From assembly GCA_903847155.1 (NCBI GenBank), contig CAINCU010000046.1:1-33892 (forward strand): a stretch of DNA of 33,892 bases, given 5' to 3'. Both the position numbers and the translations under genes were made by a program. Under the pieces are notes generated by a model that was given only the letters and a program-made list of their open reading frames with translations, was not told the DNA's origin and made no database searches. Below, piece by piece: positions 6,902 through 14,981 of this stretch; the stretch's first letter is position 1; every line of letters begins with the position of its first letter. This stretch comes from an uncultured Gallionellaceae bacterium. GTDB lineage: Bacteria; Pseudomonadota; Gammaproteobacteria; Burkholderiales; Gallionellaceae.

Positions 6902-6923
6902 TTCGCATCGCACCCGATGCGAA
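6902..6923 (-). promoter_or_regulatory. Leader hairpin upstream of the 51-aa gene
   Basis: TTCGCATCG and CGATGCGAA pair perfectly around a 4-nt loop, 28 nt before the ATG. There is no T-run after it, so it is not a classic terminator; it could be an mRNA stabiliser or an operator. Confidence 0.35.
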
Positions 6924-7062
6924 GAATGTGAATTTTGCTCCCATCTGATTGCAAATTCTGTGCGCCAGTTAACATGGAGTTAAACGGGCGGAGCGAGTTG
7001 TTTTCAGCATGCAAAAGTCAGCCTGTCGAAGAGCCGGTGTAACAAATCATGTGAAGTGCAAT

Positions 7063-7518
7063 TCAGTGATCGCGGCCATGACCTTCGTCGTTGCCTTTGC
7101 CTTTACCGCGGTTGCCTTTCTTACTATTTCCGCGTTCATCATCGCGGCGCACGTTATTGCGGCCTTCGTCACGTCCACGTTGTTGTTCTTGGTAACGCGG
7201 TGCGTACTCGCGGTTGTACCAGTTGTCCTGCACAAAGAACACCTGCCTACCGCAGGCATTGTATTCATGGCAGTGCTTGCTCCAATGTTTAGCATGACCC
7301 GGTGGTACGCGCAGATAGATCGGCGGGCCATCCATTTGCCCCCGCGTGATGATCATCGGCTGAGCAAAGATCACTTTCGGCTGCGGCATGTTGCCGATGT
7401 CGATTTGTCCATAGAAGCCGGGTTGGCCAACGCTGACCGAGACTCCTACGTCGGCTGCGAGCGCGGGAGTAATGGTGGTGACAGCGACTACTGCCGCTGC
7501 GATCAGAAATCTTTTCAT
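7063..7518 (-). CDS. Exported protein with conserved core and charged Arg/Gly/Asp tail
   Basis: Seen: 151 residues; signal peptide (1-22, cleaved near ALAAD); a core at about 23-105 with GVSVSVGQPGFYGQIDIG, PPIYLRVPPGHAKHW and a KHCHEYNACGR segment holding C83 and C89, followed by VFFVQDNWY; then a low-complexity tail (110-151) rich in Arg, Asp, Gly, Asn and Lys. I recall similar exported proteins of unknown function in betaproteobacteria, with the same P-x-YLRVPPGH core. The open frame continues upstream, but the chosen ATG has AGGAGA just ahead and begins a proper signal peptide. Function unknown; envelope location is inferred. Confidence 0.8.
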   Translation of the reverse strand: MKRFLIAAAVVAVTTITPALAADVGVSVSVGQPGFYGQIDIGNMPQPKVIFAQPMIITRGQMDGPPIYLRVPPGHAKHWSKHCHEYNACGRQVFFVQDNWYNREYAPRYQEQQRGRDEGRNNVRRDDERGNSKKGNRGKGKGNDEGHGRDH

Positions 7519-7859
7519 GGTGAATCTCCTGTTGAGCAAATTCATTGGGTATTTAGAATGCGACCTATTGTTATCCATCTTTGCAAAGTGGCCTGCATTG
7601 ATAGTGTCAGAAATATTTTTAGCGTTCTTGAACGTACGGCACAGAAATATAACACCTCGATTATCTGCTTGCAGTTCAAAGATTCTGTGCTTCAGCACAC
7701 ATTTGACGCAAGAGCCCTTCAAACGCTCACTTCCATCGCGCGCATGACACAGATCGCCTATTGACGGGCATATTCACGGGGTAGCAGGGCGTAATCTTTG
7801 GCTTGCAGTAATTATGGCAAGCCAAGTCCATGCTCCGCCTTTAGCTCCACCTGACGAAA
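7519..7859. other. Intergenic region with no gene found
   Basis: Between the exported protein gene and the yqgE promoter I see no convincing coding frame or RNA gene. It must hold the promoter of the leftward gene, which I could not place with confidence. The only notable element is copy B of the 21-nt repeat. Confidence 0.5.
7751..7771 (-). repeat. 21-nt repeat, copy B (inverted partner at 5107-5127)
   Basis: Exact reverse complement of copy A. It lies about 90 nt upstream of the yqgE promoter. Flanking bases diverge within 2-3 nt on both sides, so the repeat unit is sharply bounded. Confidence 0.6.
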
Positions 7860-7888
7860 TTGTGATTGCGGGCGCAGAAAGTTACAAT
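7860..7888 (+). promoter_or_regulatory. Candidate sigma-70 promoter for yqgE operon
   Basis: TTGTGA (7860-7865), a 17-nt spacer and TACAAT (7883-7888) form a good vegetative promoter. The expected start point is about 7895, which coincides with the A of the yqgE ATG and suggests a leaderless or nearly leaderless transcript. Confidence 0.55.
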
Positions 7889-7894
7889 AGCAAC

Positions 7895-8455
7895 ATGTCC
7901 GATATAAACCTCACGCATCATTTCCTGATCGCCATGCCGGCGATGACTGATCCTTTCTTTGCCAAGTCGCTAACCTATGTTTGTGAACACAACGATCAAG
8001 GTGCAATGGGCATCGTGGTGAACCGTCCGATCAGCCTGACCCTGAGCGAATTATTCGCCCAGATCAACATGCCACTCAAGCCAGCCGAGTTGGAAGATGT
8101 GCTGGTTCACTTCGGCGGGCCGGTGCAAACAGATCGCGGCTTCGTGCTGCATGATGCTGGTGGACCATGGCAATCTACGCTGCAAGTCAACGATAGGATC
8201 GGCCTGACTACGTCCAAGGATATTTTGCAGGCGGTGGGCGAAGGTCAAGGGCCGCGCCATCTGCTGGTTACGCTGGGCTATGCCGGTTGGTCTCAGGGAC
8301 AATTGGAACAGGAGCTTGCTGACAATGCATGGCTTAGCGTCCCCGCATCCGAGCATATTTTGTTCGAATTGCCGGCTGAACAACGGCTGGAAGCTGCCAT
8401 GGCGCTGCTTGGAGTTGATTTTGCATCACTTTCCGATGAGACCGGACATGCCTGA
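7895..8455 (+). CDS. yqgE: YqgE/AlgH family protein
   Basis: Conserved protein of unresolved biochemical role, usually encoded just before ruvX. Seen: 186 residues, the family's usual length (E. coli 187), with the N-terminal [25 protein letters not shown] block, [10 protein letters not shown], and [13 protein letters not shown]. The ATG at 7895 fits the family start. An in-frame ATG at 7814 would add 27 residues not seen in the family and lies upstream of the best promoter. There is no Shine-Dalgarno ahead of 7895, consistent with leaderless initiation. It is first in the operon with ruvX, pyrB and pyrC'. Confidence 0.93.
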   Translation: MSDINLTHHFLIAMPAMTDPFFAKSLTYVCEHNDQGAMGIVVNRPISLTLSELFAQINMPLKPAELEDVLVHFGGPVQTDRGFVLHDAGGPWQSTLQVNDRIGLTTSKDILQAVGEGQGPRHLLVTLGYAGWSQGQLEQELADNAWLSVPASEHILFELPAEQRLEAAMALLGVDFASLSDETGHA

Positions 8456-8906
8456 GGGCATGACTTCTGGCCTCATTTCCGGCACTTTTCTTGCGTTTGA
8501 TTTTGGCACCAAACGTATCGGTATTGCCGTCGGGAATTCAATTTCCGCCACTGCCCAGCCGCTCACGACGATCAACGATGAAAAGAATGATGCTCGTTTT
8601 GCTGCTATCTCTGCGCTTATTGTGGAATGGCAGCCCTCCGCGCTGGTGGTTGGCCTGCCTTGCAACGACAATGGCACACCACACGAGATGACCGCACTGT
8701 GCCGCCGCTTTGCCAACCGCCTGAAAGGACGCTTTAATTTGCCCACGTTATTGGTGGATGAGCGTTATACTTCCGCCGCCGCGAGCTCCGTACTGGATGA
8801 CATAGGGATACGCGGCAAAAAACAGAAATCTCTCATTGACCAGTACGCTGCGCAGCAAATACTGCAAGCTTATTTCGATGAACCTAGCGCTGGAATCTAC
8901 GCATGA
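8448..8906 (+). CDS. ruvX: Putative pre-16S rRNA nuclease / Holliday junction resolvase-like RuvX (YqgF)
   Basis: RNase H-fold nuclease implicated in 16S rRNA 5' end maturation. Seen: 152 residues from this start; the first catalytic strand [16 protein letters not shown], the conserved VVGLP, and DERYTSAAA followed by a late acidic/QYAAQQIL block. The start overlaps the yqgE stop by 8 nt; an ATG at 8460 with GAGG very close is an alternative that trims four residues. Its stop overlaps the pyrB ATG (ATGA), so translation is coupled. In many betaproteobacteria and pseudomonads pyrR follows here; it is absent. Confidence 0.92.
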   Translation: MPEGMTSGLISGTFLAFDFGTKRIGIAVGNSISATAQPLTTINDEKNDARFAAISALIVEWQPSALVVGLPCNDNGTPHEMTALCRRFANRLKGRFNLPTLLVDERYTSAAASSVLDDIGIRGKKQKSLIDQYAAQQILQAYFDEPSAGIYA

Positions 8907-9856
8907 ACAACCCACAGTTAAATAGCAACGGCGAGCTTCAGCACCTGCTGACCACCGAGGGGCTACCCGCGCGCATCTTGCGTGACATCCTCGACAGAGC
9001 CACCGAATTTGTAAACGCGGCCGAAGGTCGCGAAATAAAAAAAGTCCCGCTGCTGCACGGCAAGTCGGTATTCAACATTTTTTTCGAAAACAGCACACGC
9101 ACTCGCACCACCTTCGAAATCGCCGCCAAACGCCTGTCTGCCGACGTGGTCAACCTCAACATCGGCTCATCCAGCACCAGCAAGGGCGAGACGCTGCTCG
9201 ACACCGTGGACAACCTGTGCGCCATGCACGCCGACATGTTCATCGTGCGCCATTCCACCAGCGGCGCGGCGCACCTGATCGCCAAACATGTGGCACCGGA
9301 GATCCATGTCATCAACGCCGGTGATGGCCGTCATGCACATCCCACCCAGGCGTTGCTGGATATGTACACCATCCGCCACTACAAAAAAGAATTCCATAAC
9401 TTGCGCGTCGCCATCATCGGCGATGTGTTGCACTCGCGCGTGGCACGCTCGCAGATTCACGCGCTGACCACATTGGGCGTGCCGGAAGTGCGCGTCATCG
9501 GCCCGAAGACCCTGTTGCCCACCCACGTGGAAAAACTGGGGGTACAGGTTTTTCACGACATGGCGCAAGGCATGAAAGATGTCGATGTGGTGATGATGCT
9601 GCGTCTGCAAAACGAGCGCATGCAGGGCGCGTTGCTGCCCTCGGCGCAGGAATATTTCAAATATTACGGCCTGACCCAGGAACGGCTGGCGCTGGCAAAA
9701 GACGATGCCATCGTGATGCATCCGGGGCCGATGAATCGCGGCGTGGAGATCGACTCCAGCGTGGCCGACGGCTCGCACTCTGTCATCCTGCCGCAGGTCA
9801 CGTTTGGTATCGCGGTGCGCATGGCAGTCATGAGTATGCTGGCGGGGACAAAATGA
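8903..9856 (+). CDS. pyrB: Aspartate carbamoyltransferase catalytic chain
   Basis: Condenses carbamoyl phosphate with aspartate, the committed step of pyrimidine synthesis. Seen: 317 residues; carbamoyl-phosphate loop [11 protein letters not shown] (about 57-67); the mobile loop SSTSKGET; the [11 protein letters not shown] signature; and the aspartate-site [12 protein letters not shown]. No pyrI lies nearby. The partner is the dihydroorotase-like PyrC' encoded downstream, as in Pseudomonas-type class A enzymes where the inactive homologue is needed to assemble the ATCase dodecamer. The stop overlaps the ATG of the methyltransferase gene (ATGA). Confidence 0.97.
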   Translation: MNNPQLNSNGELQHLLTTEGLPARILRDILDRATEFVNAAEGREIKKVPLLHGKSVFNIFFENSTRTRTTFEIAAKRLSADVVNLNIGSSSTSKGETLLDTVDNLCAMHADMFIVRHSTSGAAHLIAKHVAPEIHVINAGDGRHAHPTQALLDMYTIRHYKKEFHNLRVAIIGDVLHSRVARSQIHALTTLGVPEVRVIGPKTLLPTHVEKLGVQVFHDMAQGMKDVDVVMMLRLQNERMQGALLPSAQEYFKYYGLTQERLALAKDDAIVMHPGPMNRGVEIDSSVADGSHSVILPQVTFGIAVRMAVMSMLAGTK

Positions 9857-10815
9857 AGCCGGAAACAAAATTCGATCCACCTGAAATCCAAAACTGCTTT
9901 TCGCCAGAAGCTGAAACGGTCATCTTTCAGGGAGATTGTTTAGACTTGTTACGACAAGTGCCGGATAAGTCGATTCAATTGGTGATTACTTCACCTCCCT
10001 ATAACATCGGCAAATCTTATGAAAAAAAACTGGATCTACAAGTCTATTATGAACAACAAAAAGAGGTCATAGAGCAATGCGCTCGTGTTCTAACTGAGCA
10101 TGGCAGCATCTGCTGGCAAGTTGGTAATCATGTCGATAATGGAGCAATTATCCCGCTGGATTCGCTGCTCTTCCCAATCTTTCACAACCTTGGCTTTGTG
10201 ATGCGCAATCGCATCATCTGGCACTTTGAACATGGATTACATTGTTCACGCAGACTGTCAGGGCGCTATGAAACAGTAATGTGGTTTACCCGCGACACCA
10301 AGGATTACGTGTTCAATCTCGATCCAATTAGAGTGCCGCAAAAATATCCAGGGAAAAAATATTTTAAGGGCCCTAAGGCTGGGCAATATTCATGCAATCC
10401 ACTTGGGAAGAACCCAGGAGATGTATGGGACATACCTAATGTCAAAAGTAACCACATAGAAAAGACTGAACATCCTTGCCAATTTCCAGTTGAGTTGATT
10501 GAAAGATTCGTACTCTCACTGAGCAATAAAGGAGATTGGGTGTTAGACCCATTCCTTGGTGTTGGCTCTTCGATAGTCGCCGCAGTCAAACATCACCGCA
10601 AAGGTATGGGGGCGGAGATAATTGGAAAATATGCTGAAATTGCTCGCGAGCGAACTCGTGCGGCCATGATGGGAAATTTACGCACACGACCTATGGGCAT
10701 GCCCAAATACGATCCGCTTTTGGCAGGAAATAAGCTGACTATTGCTCCTTGGGCAACAGTTCAAGACGAGCGTCAATTGCGTCTCTTACAAACTATTGCG
10801 GAATATAAGCCATGA
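9853..10815 (+). CDS. Type II DNA methyltransferase, beta class (amino-methyltransferase)
   Basis: Transfers a methyl group to an exocyclic amino group of A or C. Seen: 320 residues; motif IV TSPPY (46-50) precedes the SAM-binding motif [10 protein letters not shown] (232-240), the order of beta-class enzymes; HPCQFP (207-212) precedes the SAM pocket, as usual. SPPY favours N4-cytosine methylation, but TSPPY also occurs in N6-adenine enzymes. The next gene, overlapping by 4 nt, is a BglII-like endonuclease, so this is the protective partner. The sequence is visibly more AT-rich than pyrB and pyrC', with codons such as AAA, ATT and TTA, pointing to recent acquisition. Confidence 0.92.
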   Translation: MKPETKFDPPEIQNCFSPEAETVIFQGDCLDLLRQVPDKSIQLVITSPPYNIGKSYEKKLDLQVYYEQQKEVIEQCARVLTEHGSICWQVGNHVDNGAIIPLDSLLFPIFHNLGFVMRNRIIWHFEHGLHCSRRLSGRYETVMWFTRDTKDYVFNLDPIRVPQKYPGKKYFKGPKAGQYSCNPLGKNPGDVWDIPNVKSNHIEKTEHPCQFPVELIERFVLSLSNKGDWVLDPFLGVGSSIVAAVKHHRKGMGAEIIGKYAEIARERTRAAMMGNLRTRPMGMPKYDPLLAGNKLTIAPWATVQDERQLRLLQTIAEYKP

Positions 10816-11423
10816 GAATTATTGAAACGTATTCTCACCTTAATGGACTTGAATTTTTGTTAGTTCATAAGCCAAAACTTTGGAAAGAACTAAAGGTTGT
10901 TATCGAGGCAATAGATGCGGCTGCATGCAAAACAAAAATCTCCAAGGAAAAAACCATGCGGGGCAAGGCGCTCTACAGCCCCGTGGCGATGAACCAAAAA
11001 TTCAATGAGCTTCTCGGCACACGCGGATGGGGCGAAAGTAGAGTGAGCTATTGGGTAACTAAAGATGCGCGTCTTATTAGAAAAACAATTGCACTGCCTC
11101 CTGCTGAACAAAAATTAGAAATTGAAGCAACGGGAGAAAAACCTATCTTTAGTTACAACCAGACAGACTTTGTAAAAGATCGCGTTGCGATTGAAGTTCA
11201 GTTTGGCAAGTATTCTTTTGTTGCCTATGATCTGTTCGTTAAGCATCTGGCATTTTATGTAGGCGATCAAATAGATGTAGGCATCGAAATCCTTCCGATG
11301 AAATCCATGCAATCGCAGATGAGTTCTGGCGTGGCATATTACGAAGGTGAACTTTATAACGTTGTGCGAAATGGCAGAGGTGTGCCCGCAGTGCCTCTCG
11401 TAATTTTGGGGATAGACGCATGA
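10812..11423 (+). CDS. BglII/BstYI-family type II restriction endonuclease
   Basis: Cleaves unmethylated DNA. Seen: 203 residues, near BglII in length (223). The core has D119, nine residues, then E128-V-Q130. BglII uses D84, E93 and Q95 with the same 9-residue spacing and the unusual E-x-Q in place of E-x-K. Downstream FGKYSFVAYDLF continues the core, and the C-terminal YNVVRNGRGVPAVPLVILGI strand is typical. It overlaps the methyltransferase at the front and pyrC' at the end by ATGA. Low GC like the methyltransferase. The likely target is a GATC-centred hexamer (AGATCT or RGATCY), inferred from the family only. Confidence 0.85.
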   Translation: MRIIETYSHLNGLEFLLVHKPKLWKELKVVIEAIDAAACKTKISKEKTMRGKALYSPVAMNQKFNELLGTRGWGESRVSYWVTKDARLIRKTIALPPAEQKLEIEATGEKPIFSYNQTDFVKDRVAIEVQFGKYSFVAYDLFVKHLAFYVGDQIDVGIEILPMKSMQSQMSSGVAYYEGELYNVVRNGRGVPAVPLVILGIDA

Positions 11424-12694
11424 ACATCCACATCAAGAACGGTCGCCTGATCGACCCCAAGAACAAGATCGATGCGCAACGGGATGTGTTCATCGCTGAT
11501 AGGCGCGTGGTGGCCATCGGCACGGCACCAGCAGGGTTTGTGGCAGAGCAGGTGATTGATGCCAGCGGATTGATCGTGATGCCGGGTCTGGTCGATGTCG
11601 CTGCACGTCTGCGCGAGCCGGGATACGAATACAAGGCCACGCTGGAATCTGAAATGCATGCGGCGGTGGCCGGTGGCGTGACTTCGCTATGCTGCCCGCC
11701 CGATACCGATCCGCCGCTGGATGAACCGGGATTGGTGGAAATGCTCAAGTACCGCGCGCGCTCGCTCAATCAGGCACGTGTGTTTCCGCTGGGCGCGCTG
11801 ACTTACGGTTTGAAGGGCACGGAGCTCACCGAGATGATCGAGTTGACCGAGGCCGGGTGCAAGGCTTTCGGTCAGGCCGATGCGCCGCTCACCGATACGC
11901 GCGTGCTGATGCGCGCCATGCAATACGCGGCAACCTTCGGCTATCGCGTTTGGCTGCGCCCGCAGGACAGTTTCCTTGCTCAGGACGGCGTAGCACATGA
12001 CGGTGAGGTCGCTACCCGCCTAGGTCTGCCCGGCATCCCGGTAGTGGCGGAGACCACCGCGCTGGCAACCATGCTGCAATTGGCGCAGGAGACAGGTGTG
12101 ACATTGCACATCTGCCGCATCTCCAGCGCGGCGGGTGTGGAGTTGGTGCGTGCCGCCAAGCGCGCCGGACTGAATGTCACCTGCGATGTGTCCATGAATC
12201 ATGTGCATCTGACTGAGATGGACATCGGATTTTTCGATGCCAACTGTCACCTCGTGCCGCCGCTGCGCAGTCTGCGCGACAGGGCTGCTTTGCGCGCCGG
12301 TTTGCTCGACGGCACCATAGACGCGATTTGCTCCAACCATTCGCCGGTGGATGAGGATGCCAAGCAATTGCCGTTCGCTGAAGCGGAAGACGGTGCGACA
12401 GGCTTGGAACTGCTGCTGCCGCTGGTGCTGAAGTGGGTTGAGCAGGACAAGATCCCGCTCTTGGATGCATTGGCGCGCATCACCATCAACCCAGCGCAAC
12501 TGCTGGGTGTGAAGATGGGGCATCTGTCGCTGGGCGCGCATGCCGATATCTGTGTGTTCGACCCCAAGACCAGCTGGAAAGTCGAACCTGTCGCACTCAG
12601 AAGTCAGGGCAAAAATACCCCGTTCAACGGATTTGAAATGATTGGTCGTGTGCGTTACACGCTGCTCGACGGTCAGCTCGTTTTTCAACAATGA
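11420..12694 (+). CDS. pyrX: Dihydroorotase-like PyrC', probably catalytically inactive
   Basis: Seen: 424 residues of the type I dihydroorotase/allantoinase fold (GLVDV at 56-60, LREPG at 64-68, GGVTSLCCPP at 85-94). The first metal-binding motif, normally D-x-H-x-H, is D59-V-A61-A-R63, so both zinc histidines are gone. The late motif normally TDHAPH is S-N306-H-S-P-V, so the catalytic aspartate is lost. This matches the PyrC' (pseudo-dihydroorotase) of Pseudomonas-like ATCases, which is structural. A functional pyrC must lie elsewhere. It ends the operon; a terminator follows 16 nt later. Annotation pipelines would often call it simply dihydroorotase. Confidence 0.9.
   Translation: MNIHIKNGRLIDPKNKIDAQRDVFIADRRVVAIGTAPAGFVAEQVIDASGLIVMPGLVDVAARLREPGYEYKATLESEMHAAVAGGVTSLCCPPDTDPPLDEPGLVEMLKYRARSLNQARVFPLGALTYGLKGTELTEMIELTEAGCKAFGQADAPLTDTRVLMRAMQYAATFGYRVWLRPQDSFLAQDGVAHDGEVATRLGLPGIPVVAETTALATMLQLAQETGVTLHICRISSAAGVELVRAAKRAGLNVTCDVSMNHVHLTEMDIGFFDANCHLVPPLRSLRDRAALRAGLLDGTIDAICSNHSPVDEDAKQLPFAEAEDGATGLELLLPLVLKWVEQDKIPLLDALARITINPAQLLGVKMGHLSLGAHADICVFDPKTSWKVEPVALRSQGKNTPFNGFEMIGRVRYTLLDGQLVFQQ
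11711..11711. other. Reference point: return to GC-rich codon use after the R-M insert
   Basis: From the first codons of pyrC' onward, codon use is again GC-rich like pyrB (CGC, CTG, GCG frequent), unlike the preceding 1.57 kb. Judged by eye only. Confidence 0.3.
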
Positions 12695-12710
12695 ATTTTA
12701 TCAACGGCAC

Positions 12711-12740
12711 GCGCACTCGTTCAAGTGCGCTTCGTTTTTT
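12711..12740 (+). terminator. Rho-independent terminator after pyrC'
   Basis: GCGCACT, 6-nt loop, AGTGCGC, then TTCGTTTTTT. It closes the yqgE-pyrC' operon. The T-run directly abuts the CAGGA ribosome site of prlC, so read-through or an internal promoter is needed for prlC. Confidence 0.8.
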
Positions 12741-12749
12741 CAGGATGCT

Positions 12750-14780
12750 ATGAACCCATTACTCGATTTCACCGGTCTGCCGCGTTTTGCGGAGATCAAG
12801 CCGGAACATGTTGCGCCCGCCATTGAGTTTTTGCTGAGCGAGAATCGCGCACTTATCTCGCGGCTGCTGTCCGCAACATCTCCTCCAACCTGGGATAATT
12901 TTGTACGCCCGATGGAAGATGCCAATGAGCGTTTGGCGCGGGCATGGGGGCCAGTCGGACATTTGAATGCGGTGATGAACTCGCCCGAATTGCGCGAGGC
13001 CTACAACGCCACATTGCCCAAGATCACCCAGTATTCCGCCGAACTGGGACAAAACCTGGCCTTGTTCGAGAAATTCAAAGTGCTGCGCAACAGCGCCGAA
13101 TTTTCCCAACTGAGCACGGCACGCCAGAAAATCATAGAAAACGAATTGCGTGACTTTCGACTTGGCGGGGCCGAACTGGCGGCTGACCAGAAGAAGCGGT
13201 ACCTGGAAATTCAGGAACGCCAATCTGAATTGTCCTCGCGTTTTTCCGACAATCTGCTGGACGCAACCAACGACTTTACGCTGCTCATTGAAAAACGCAG
13301 CGACCTTGCCGGTCTGCCGGAAGACGTGTTGCAAACGGCGCGCGAAGCGGCGCTGGCCGCCAAAAGGACCGGTTGGCTGTTCACGCTAAAAGCCCCGTCC
13401 TATATGCCGGTGATGCAGTTCGCCGACAACCGCGAGCTGCGCGAGAAGATTTATCGCGCTTATGCCACACGCGCTTCCGAGTTCGGTAAGCCGGATTGGG
13501 ACAACACACGCCTGATGGATGAGATCGTTGCGCTGCGCGCCGAGGAAGCTGAACTTTTGGGTTTTGCCAATTACGGCGAGCTTTCGCTGGCGGCCAAGAT
13601 GGCGGAGACGCCGCAGCAGGTGGTGACCTTCATGCGCGAACTGGCACAGCGCGCGCGGCCCTTTGCGGAAAAAGACCTGGCCGAACTGCGCGACTATGCG
13701 CGCGATGCACTTGCACTCAGCGAACTGAATTCGTGGGATGTCGCCTACGCAAGCGAGAAGCTGCGTGAGCAACGCTACGCTTTCTCCGAGCAGGAAGTGA
13801 AGCAATACTTCCCCGAAGATGCCGTGCTTTCCGGTTTGTTCAAGCTGGTGGAAACGCTGTATGGCCTGCGCATCAGCGCTTCCAGCGCACCGATTTGGCA
13901 TGAGACGGTGCGCTTCTTCGACATCAGCAATGCACAAGGCGAGTTGGTCGGCCAGTTTTATCTCGACCTGTACGCGCGCAACAGCAAGCGCGGCGGTGCA
14001 TGGATGGATGATGTCATCACGCGGCGGCGATTGGCTTCCGGCATTCAAACGCCGGTGGCGTATCTCAATTGCAACTTCTCGTCGCCGGTGGGCGGCAAAG
14101 CGGCTGTGTTTACCCATGACGAGGTCATCACCCTGTTCCACGAATTCGGTCACGGCTTGCATCATCTGTTGACCGAAGTGGAAGACCTCGGCGTGTCCGG
14201 CATCAATGGCGTGGAGTGGGATGCGGTCGAGTTGCCCAGCCAGTTTATGGAAAATTTTTGCTGGGAATGGGATGTGCTGCGAGACATGACGCGTCACGTG
14301 GAGAACAGCGCAACCTTACCGCGTGCTTTGTTCGACAAGATGCTTGCTGCAAAAAACTTTCAGAGCGGACTGGCCGCCTTGCGCCAGATCGAATTTGCGT
14401 TGTTCGACATGCTGATGCACAGCAGCTTTGAAGACGGAAAAGGCAAAAGCATCCTGCAACTGCTGGACGAAGTGCGCGCCGAAGTGGCGGTGCTGATCCC
14501 GCCCGCATTCAACCGTTTCCCGCAGAGTTTTGCGCACATATTTTCCGGCGGTTATGCGGCGGGTTATTACAGCTACAAATGGGCGGAAGTGCTTTCAGCA
14601 GATGCTTACAGTCTGTTTGAGGAACACGGAATACTTAACCCGGATGTGGGCGCCCGCTTTAGAGCAGAGATTCTGGCGATGGGCGGTGCGCGACCGGCGA
14701 TGCAATCATTCACCGCGTTTCGCGGACGCGAGCCGTCTATTGATGCGCTGTTGCGACATAATGGACTGGTCGAAGTTTGA
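12750..14780 (+). CDS. prlC: Oligopeptidase A (M3 metallopeptidase)
   Basis: Cytoplasmic zinc peptidase that degrades short peptides, including cleaved signal peptides. Seen: 676 residues, as in the family (E. coli 680); the zinc motif HEFGH at 464-468, with the third ligand expected in the NGVEWDAVELPSQFMEN block about 25 residues on; the C-terminal FSGGYAAGYYSYKWAEVLSAD motif typical of M3A. The start ATG has AGGA 6 nt upstream and begins the usual NPLLDFTGLPRF. The frame is open further upstream, but that part lies in the terminator and pyrC'. It is probably monocistronic: a repeat follows. Confidence 0.95.
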   Translation: MNPLLDFTGLPRFAEIKPEHVAPAIEFLLSENRALISRLLSATSPPTWDNFVRPMEDANERLARAWGPVGHLNAVMNSPELREAYNATLPKITQYSAELGQNLALFEKFKVLRNSAEFSQLSTARQKIIENELRDFRLGGAELAADQKKRYLEIQERQSELSSRFSDNLLDATNDFTLLIEKRSDLAGLPEDVLQTAREAALAAKRTGWLFTLKAPSYMPVMQFADNRELREKIYRAYATRASEFGKPDWDNTRLMDEIVALRAEEAELLGFANYGELSLAAKMAETPQQVVTFMRELAQRARPFAEKDLAELRDYARDALALSELNSWDVAYASEKLREQRYAFSEQEVKQYFPEDAVLSGLFKLVETLYGLRISASSAPIWHETVRFFDISNAQGELVGQFYLDLYARNSKRGGAWMDDVITRRRLASGIQTPVAYLNCNFSSPVGGKAAVFTHDEVITLFHEFGHGLHHLLTEVEDLGVSGINGVEWDAVELPSQFMENFCWEWDVLRDMTRHVENSATLPRALFDKMLAAKNFQSGLAALRQIEFALFDMLMHSSFEDGKGKSILQLLDEVRAEVAVLIPPAFNRFPQSFAHIFSGGYAAGYYSYKWAEVLSADAYSLFEEHGILNPDVGARFRAEILAMGGARPAMQSFTAFRGREPSIDALLRHNGLVEV

Positions 14781-14820
14781 TCCCAGATTGTTCATTAGAC
14801 CTGAATCTGGTGATTGAGCA

Positions 14821-14915
14821 GCATTCCCCCCTTTGAAAAAGGGGGGCTAGGGGGGATTTGAAGGTGGCACGAAAACAGAAATCCCCCTCAATCCCCCTTT
14901 TTCAAAGGGGGAAGC
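14821..14915. repeat. MITE/REP-like palindromic repeat, about 95 nt
   Basis: Long imperfect inverted repeat. The left arm (TTCCCCCCTTTGAAAAAGGG, then GGGCTAGGGGGGATTT) mirrors the right arm (AAATCCCCCTCAATCCCCC, then TTTTTCAAAGGGGGAAGC), around about 20 unpaired nt; each arm also folds on itself. CCCCCTTTGAAAAAGGGGG elements are widespread intergenic repeats in proteobacteria. It fills most of the prlC-glutaredoxin gap and may terminate prlC. Confidence 0.8.
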
Positions 14916-14981
14916 ATGTTGAATTTTACAATGGATTATTTGGGTTGATAATTTATGGCTTGGCATGAACATGGAGAAGTT

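Noticed and set aside
7009-7764. Plus-strand 251-codon frame
   Set aside because: Antisense to the exported protein gene, with no ribosome site or family resemblance; its hydrophobic stretch arises from the Arg/Gly-rich tail read backwards.
14781-14812. CCAGATT/AATCTGG hairpin just after prlC
   Set aside because: Seven-bp stem with a 14-nt loop and no T-run; too weak to call a terminator.
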